A stretch of DNA of 9,006 bases from Deltaproteobacteria bacterium (lineage in GTDB: Bacteria > Desulfobacterota > Binatia > Binatales > Binataceae), in contig DAHZDR010000404.1 in assembly GCA_027403435.1 (NCBI GenBank), forward strand, positions 1-9,006. The letters run 5' to 3'. The notes under the pieces are model-generated. The model saw only the letters and a list, made by a program, of their open reading frames with translations, was not told where the DNA came from and ran no database searches. This document shows positions 7,334 through 9,006 of this stretch, in pieces. The translations under genes and the position numbers were made by a program. How positions within the stretch are numbered: position 1 is the first letter of the stretch; the number at the start of each line of letters is the position of its first letter.

Positions 7334-7927
7334 ATGGCTCGCTTCGCGATTCGCCATCTGACCGCCATTCTGATCGCTCTGGCCGTGGCGGGGTGGGCGG
7401 TTTTCTATCTGCCCGGCACGCCGTCGTGGATGATCGTTCAACTGAAGCAGGAAATCGACGCGCGCAATGGCGCCGGCGCCGCGCGTTTCGTCGATTTTCA
7501 GAAGGTGGTCGTCAACGCCGGCAACGAAATGGTCAATGAGCGCGCCGGCGGCGGCGACGTGGTCACCCAATTCATCGGCAAGGGCGCGGTGCAATTGTTC
7601 TCCGGACCGATGGCCGCGCTGCTGCAATCCTGGGCCGTCGGCAAGGTGGACGACGGGGCGCGGCAGCTACAGATGCCGGCCGGGGCCGTGGCGGGCGCAA
7701 TTCTGCTGCTCCATCGGGACGGAGACGCGGCCTACACGCGCTGGCAGGACCGCAAGGGGCGCGTGTGGGAAGTGCGGATGGCGCGTGAGCAGGGTCAGTG
7801 GCAAATCGTCGAAGTAAAAAACGTCAAGCAGTTGCTCGATCAATTGCAACGTGAGAGCGGCAACAACGCTTCCGGACCGCCTTACGCGCCGGAGCGGCCG
7901 CCGGCCGCGCCAAATCCGTCGCCTTAG
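7334..7927 (+). CDS. Membrane-anchored DUF2939-like protein of unknown function
   Basis: A 197-residue protein with one N-terminal hydrophobic segment (about residues 9-26) after a basic start (R3, R7, H8), suggesting a signal anchor with the rest outside the cytoplasmic membrane; no clear cleavage site follows. Residues 32-60, with LKQEIDARNGAGAARFVDF, resemble the start of DUF2939 domains, in which a short helix precedes a conserved VDF. A more hydrophilic part with W137, W145 and W156 follows, and the tail from about 178 is rich in Pro (GPPYAPERPPAAP) and probably disordered. I assign no biochemical function. The ATG at 7334 has AGGA five bases upstream (7325-7328); the frame stays open to 7124 inside pgl, but that part is a shadow of pgl. 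It lies 61 bases after pgl and may be the last gene of the operon, although a separate promoter cannot be excluded. Confidence 0.85.
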   Translation: MARFAIRHLTAILIALAVAGWAVFYLPGTPSWMIVQLKQEIDARNGAGAARFVDFQKVVVNAGNEMVNERAGGGDVVTQFIGKGAVQLFSGPMAALLQSWAVGKVDDGARQLQMPAGAVAGAILLLHRDGDAAYTRWQDRKGRVWEVRMAREQGQWQIVEVKNVKQLLDQLQRESGNNASGPPYAPERPPAAPNPSP

Positions 7928-7956
7928 ACGGCGCTGACGGCAAAGCCGCTGGCGCG

Positions 7957-7985
7957 TTTACTCCGAGTCGATTGACCGGTAGAAT
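7957..7985 (+). promoter_or_regulatory. Sigma70-like promoter for typA
   Basis: TTTACT (7957-7962) and TAGAAT (7980-7985) are separated by exactly 17 bases and match consensus at four and five of six positions. Transcription would begin near 7992, giving a leader of about 53 bases before the typA start. This is the best promoter-like pair in the window. Confidence 0.5.
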
Positions 7986-7991
7986 AGCGAT

Positions 7992-8027
7992 TGCGCGGTC
8001 GGCAGGCGTTAGCCTCTGGACCGCGCA
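7992..8027 (+). promoter_or_regulatory. Nested hairpin in the typA 5' leader
   Basis: TGCGCGGTC (7992-8000) pairs perfectly with GACCGCGCA (8019-8027). Inside, AGGC (8004-8007) pairs with GCCT (8012-8015) around a GTTA loop, leaving a symmetric 3 x 3 internal loop. It would start at about the predicted transcript end and stop 17 bases before the ATG. What follows is ATTGATATTTAG, not a T-run, so a terminator of the upstream gene is possible but poor. A leader element that protects the 5' end or controls translation is the other reading. Confidence 0.5.
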
Positions 8028-8044
8028 TTGATATTTAGCGCAAT

Positions 8045-9006
8045 ATGCGACGGCAAGACATTCGAAATCTAGCGATCGTGGCGCACGTTGACCACGGCAA
8101 GACGACGCTCGTGGACGCGTTGCTGCGGCAATCCGGCGTCTTCCGCGCCAATGAGCAGATGATTGACCGGGTGATGGACTCGAACGCGCTGGAGCGCGAA
8201 CGAGGCATCACGATCATGGCCAAAAACACGTCGATCACCTGGAACGACACGCGCATCAATATCGTCGATACGCCCGGGCATTCGGACTTCGGCGGCGAGG
8301 TCGAGCGGACGTTGTCGATGGTCGATGGGGTCTTGCTGCTGGTGGACGCGTGCGAAGGGCCGCTGCCGCAAACCCGCTTCGTGCTGAAAAAAGCGCTTGA
8401 GGCGAAGCTGCCGGCGGTGGTCTGCATCAACAAAATCGATCGCGCGGACGCGCGGCCCACCGAAGTGCTCGACGAAGTGCTCGACCTGTTTATCGATCTC
8501 GGGGCGAATGACGACCAGATCGATTTTCCGGTGCTCTACACCAATGGGCGGGCGGGCACGGCGGCGCCGCGGCTGGACGAGCCGAGCCGCGACCTGCGTC
8601 CGCTCTTCGAGGCGATCATCGCGCGGCTGCCGGGACCGGAAGTCGATCCGGACGCCTCCGTGCAATTTCAGGTCAACAATCTCGATTACGACGATTATGT
8701 CGGCCGGCTCGCGATCGGCCGAATCGTCGCGGGCGCGCTCAAGGTCGGCGAAAGCTATTCCTTGTGCCGTCCCGACGGGACGCGCGCGGTATGCAAGATC
8801 GCGCGGCTCTACGGATGGCAAGGGCTGAAACGGGTCGAACGGATCGAGGCGCGCGCCGGCGATATCGTGATGGCCGCGGGCAGCGACAATATCGAGATTG
8901 GCGATACCATCGCGGATTTCGAAGAGCCGAGGCCGCTGCCGGGAATCCGCGTGGACGAGCCGACCGTGGCGATGACCTTTTCGGTCAACAATGCGCCATG
9001 GGCCGG
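8045..9006 (+). CDS. typA: Ribosome-associated GTPase TypA/BipA (3' end cut by window)
   Basis: Translation-factor GTPase that binds the 70S ribosome and aids ribosome assembly and stress or cold adaptation in many bacteria. The first 320 codons are present; the full protein is usually about 600 residues, so domains IV and V and the C terminus lie beyond the window. Visible: the start MRRQDIRNLAIVAHVDHGKT with the P-loop AHVDHGKT (13-20), switch I ERERGITI (50-57), DTPGHSDFGGEVER (75-88), the guanine-specificity motif NKID (129-132), and a beta-barrel domain from about 205 (VNNLDYDDYVGRLAIGRI). The GHSDFGGEVER and PQTRFVLKKAL segments separate it from EF-G and LepA. The G5 region reads YTNG rather than the common YASA. 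The ATG at 8045 is fixed by the family N terminus, though no good Shine-Dalgarno site precedes it, unlike most other genes here. Confidence 0.96.
   Translation, partial: MRRQDIRNLAIVAHVDHGKTTLVDALLRQSGVFRANEQMIDRVMDSNALERERGITIMAKNTSITWNDTRINIVDTPGHSDFGGEVERTLSMVDGVLLLVDACEGPLPQTRFVLKKALEAKLPAVVCINKIDRADARPTEVLDEVLDLFIDLGANDDQIDFPVLYTNGRAGTAAPRLDEPSRDLRPLFEAIIARLPGPEVDPDASVQFQVNNLDYDDYVGRLAIGRIVAGALKVGESYSLCRPDGTRAVCKIARLYGWQGLKRVERIEARAGDIVMAAGSDNIEIGDTIADFEEPRPLPGIRVDEPTVAMTFSVNNAPWA

Noticed and set aside
6508..7368. Minus-strand open frame of about 286 codons opposite pgl
   Set aside because: It is antisense to a clear lactonase gene, Arg-rich and without motifs or a ribosome binding site.
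8069..8821. Minus-strand open frame of about 250 codons opposite typA
   Set aside because: It is the shadow of the conserved TypA reading frame, which runs off the window and therefore is less obvious than the antisense frame.

Overview
This is a high-GC bacterial chromosome segment holding central carbon metabolism and one conserved translation GTPase. No mobile elements, tRNAs, rRNAs or CRISPR repeats were seen. Codon usage is strongly biased towards G/C at third positions (GCG, CGG/CGC, CTG, GAC), which also creates long false ORFs on the opposite strand. The bifunctional transaldolase/glucose-6-phosphate isomerase gene, the SDGDLMEG-type transketolase and a microsomal-type epoxide hydrolase suggest an Acidobacteriota-, Binatota- or proteobacteria-like environmental bacterium. 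That placement is inference; the window alone does not fix the taxon.

Layout. (1) Positions 6-1160, minus strand: a soluble epoxide hydrolase of the microsomal/EHN family, read away from everything else. (2) Positions 1161-1532: a divergent intergenic region of about 370 bases with a perfect 12-bp-stem palindrome, weak promoter candidates for both directions, and alternative hairpins just before the transketolase start. (3) Positions 1533-7272, plus strand: three tightly spaced genes, tkt (transketolase), a tal-pgi fusion and pgl (6-phosphogluconolactonase), very likely one operon (gaps of 69 and 49 bases). (4) Positions 7334-7927: a small membrane-anchored DUF2939-like protein of unknown function, 61 bases after pgl and possibly the last gene of that operon. 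(5) Positions 8045 to the window end: the N-terminal 320 codons of the ribosome-associated GTPase TypA/BipA, behind a good sigma70-like promoter and a strong 5'-leader hairpin.

How the genes work together. Transketolase and transaldolase interconvert pentose phosphates with fructose-6-phosphate and glyceraldehyde-3-phosphate. The isomerase half of the fusion converts fructose-6-phosphate to glucose-6-phosphate. 6-phosphogluconolactonase acts on the product of glucose-6-phosphate dehydrogenase. The cluster therefore covers the non-oxidative pentose phosphate pathway, the step back to glucose-6-phosphate, and one oxidative step. The partner enzymes zwf and gnd are not in the window. The epoxide hydrolase and typA are probably separate transcription units.

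I found no convincing undescribed system. The points most worth checking are the fusion enzyme, the structured leaders of typA and tkt, the intergenic palindrome, the unusual active-site loop of Pgl, and the DUF2939-like protein at the operon end.
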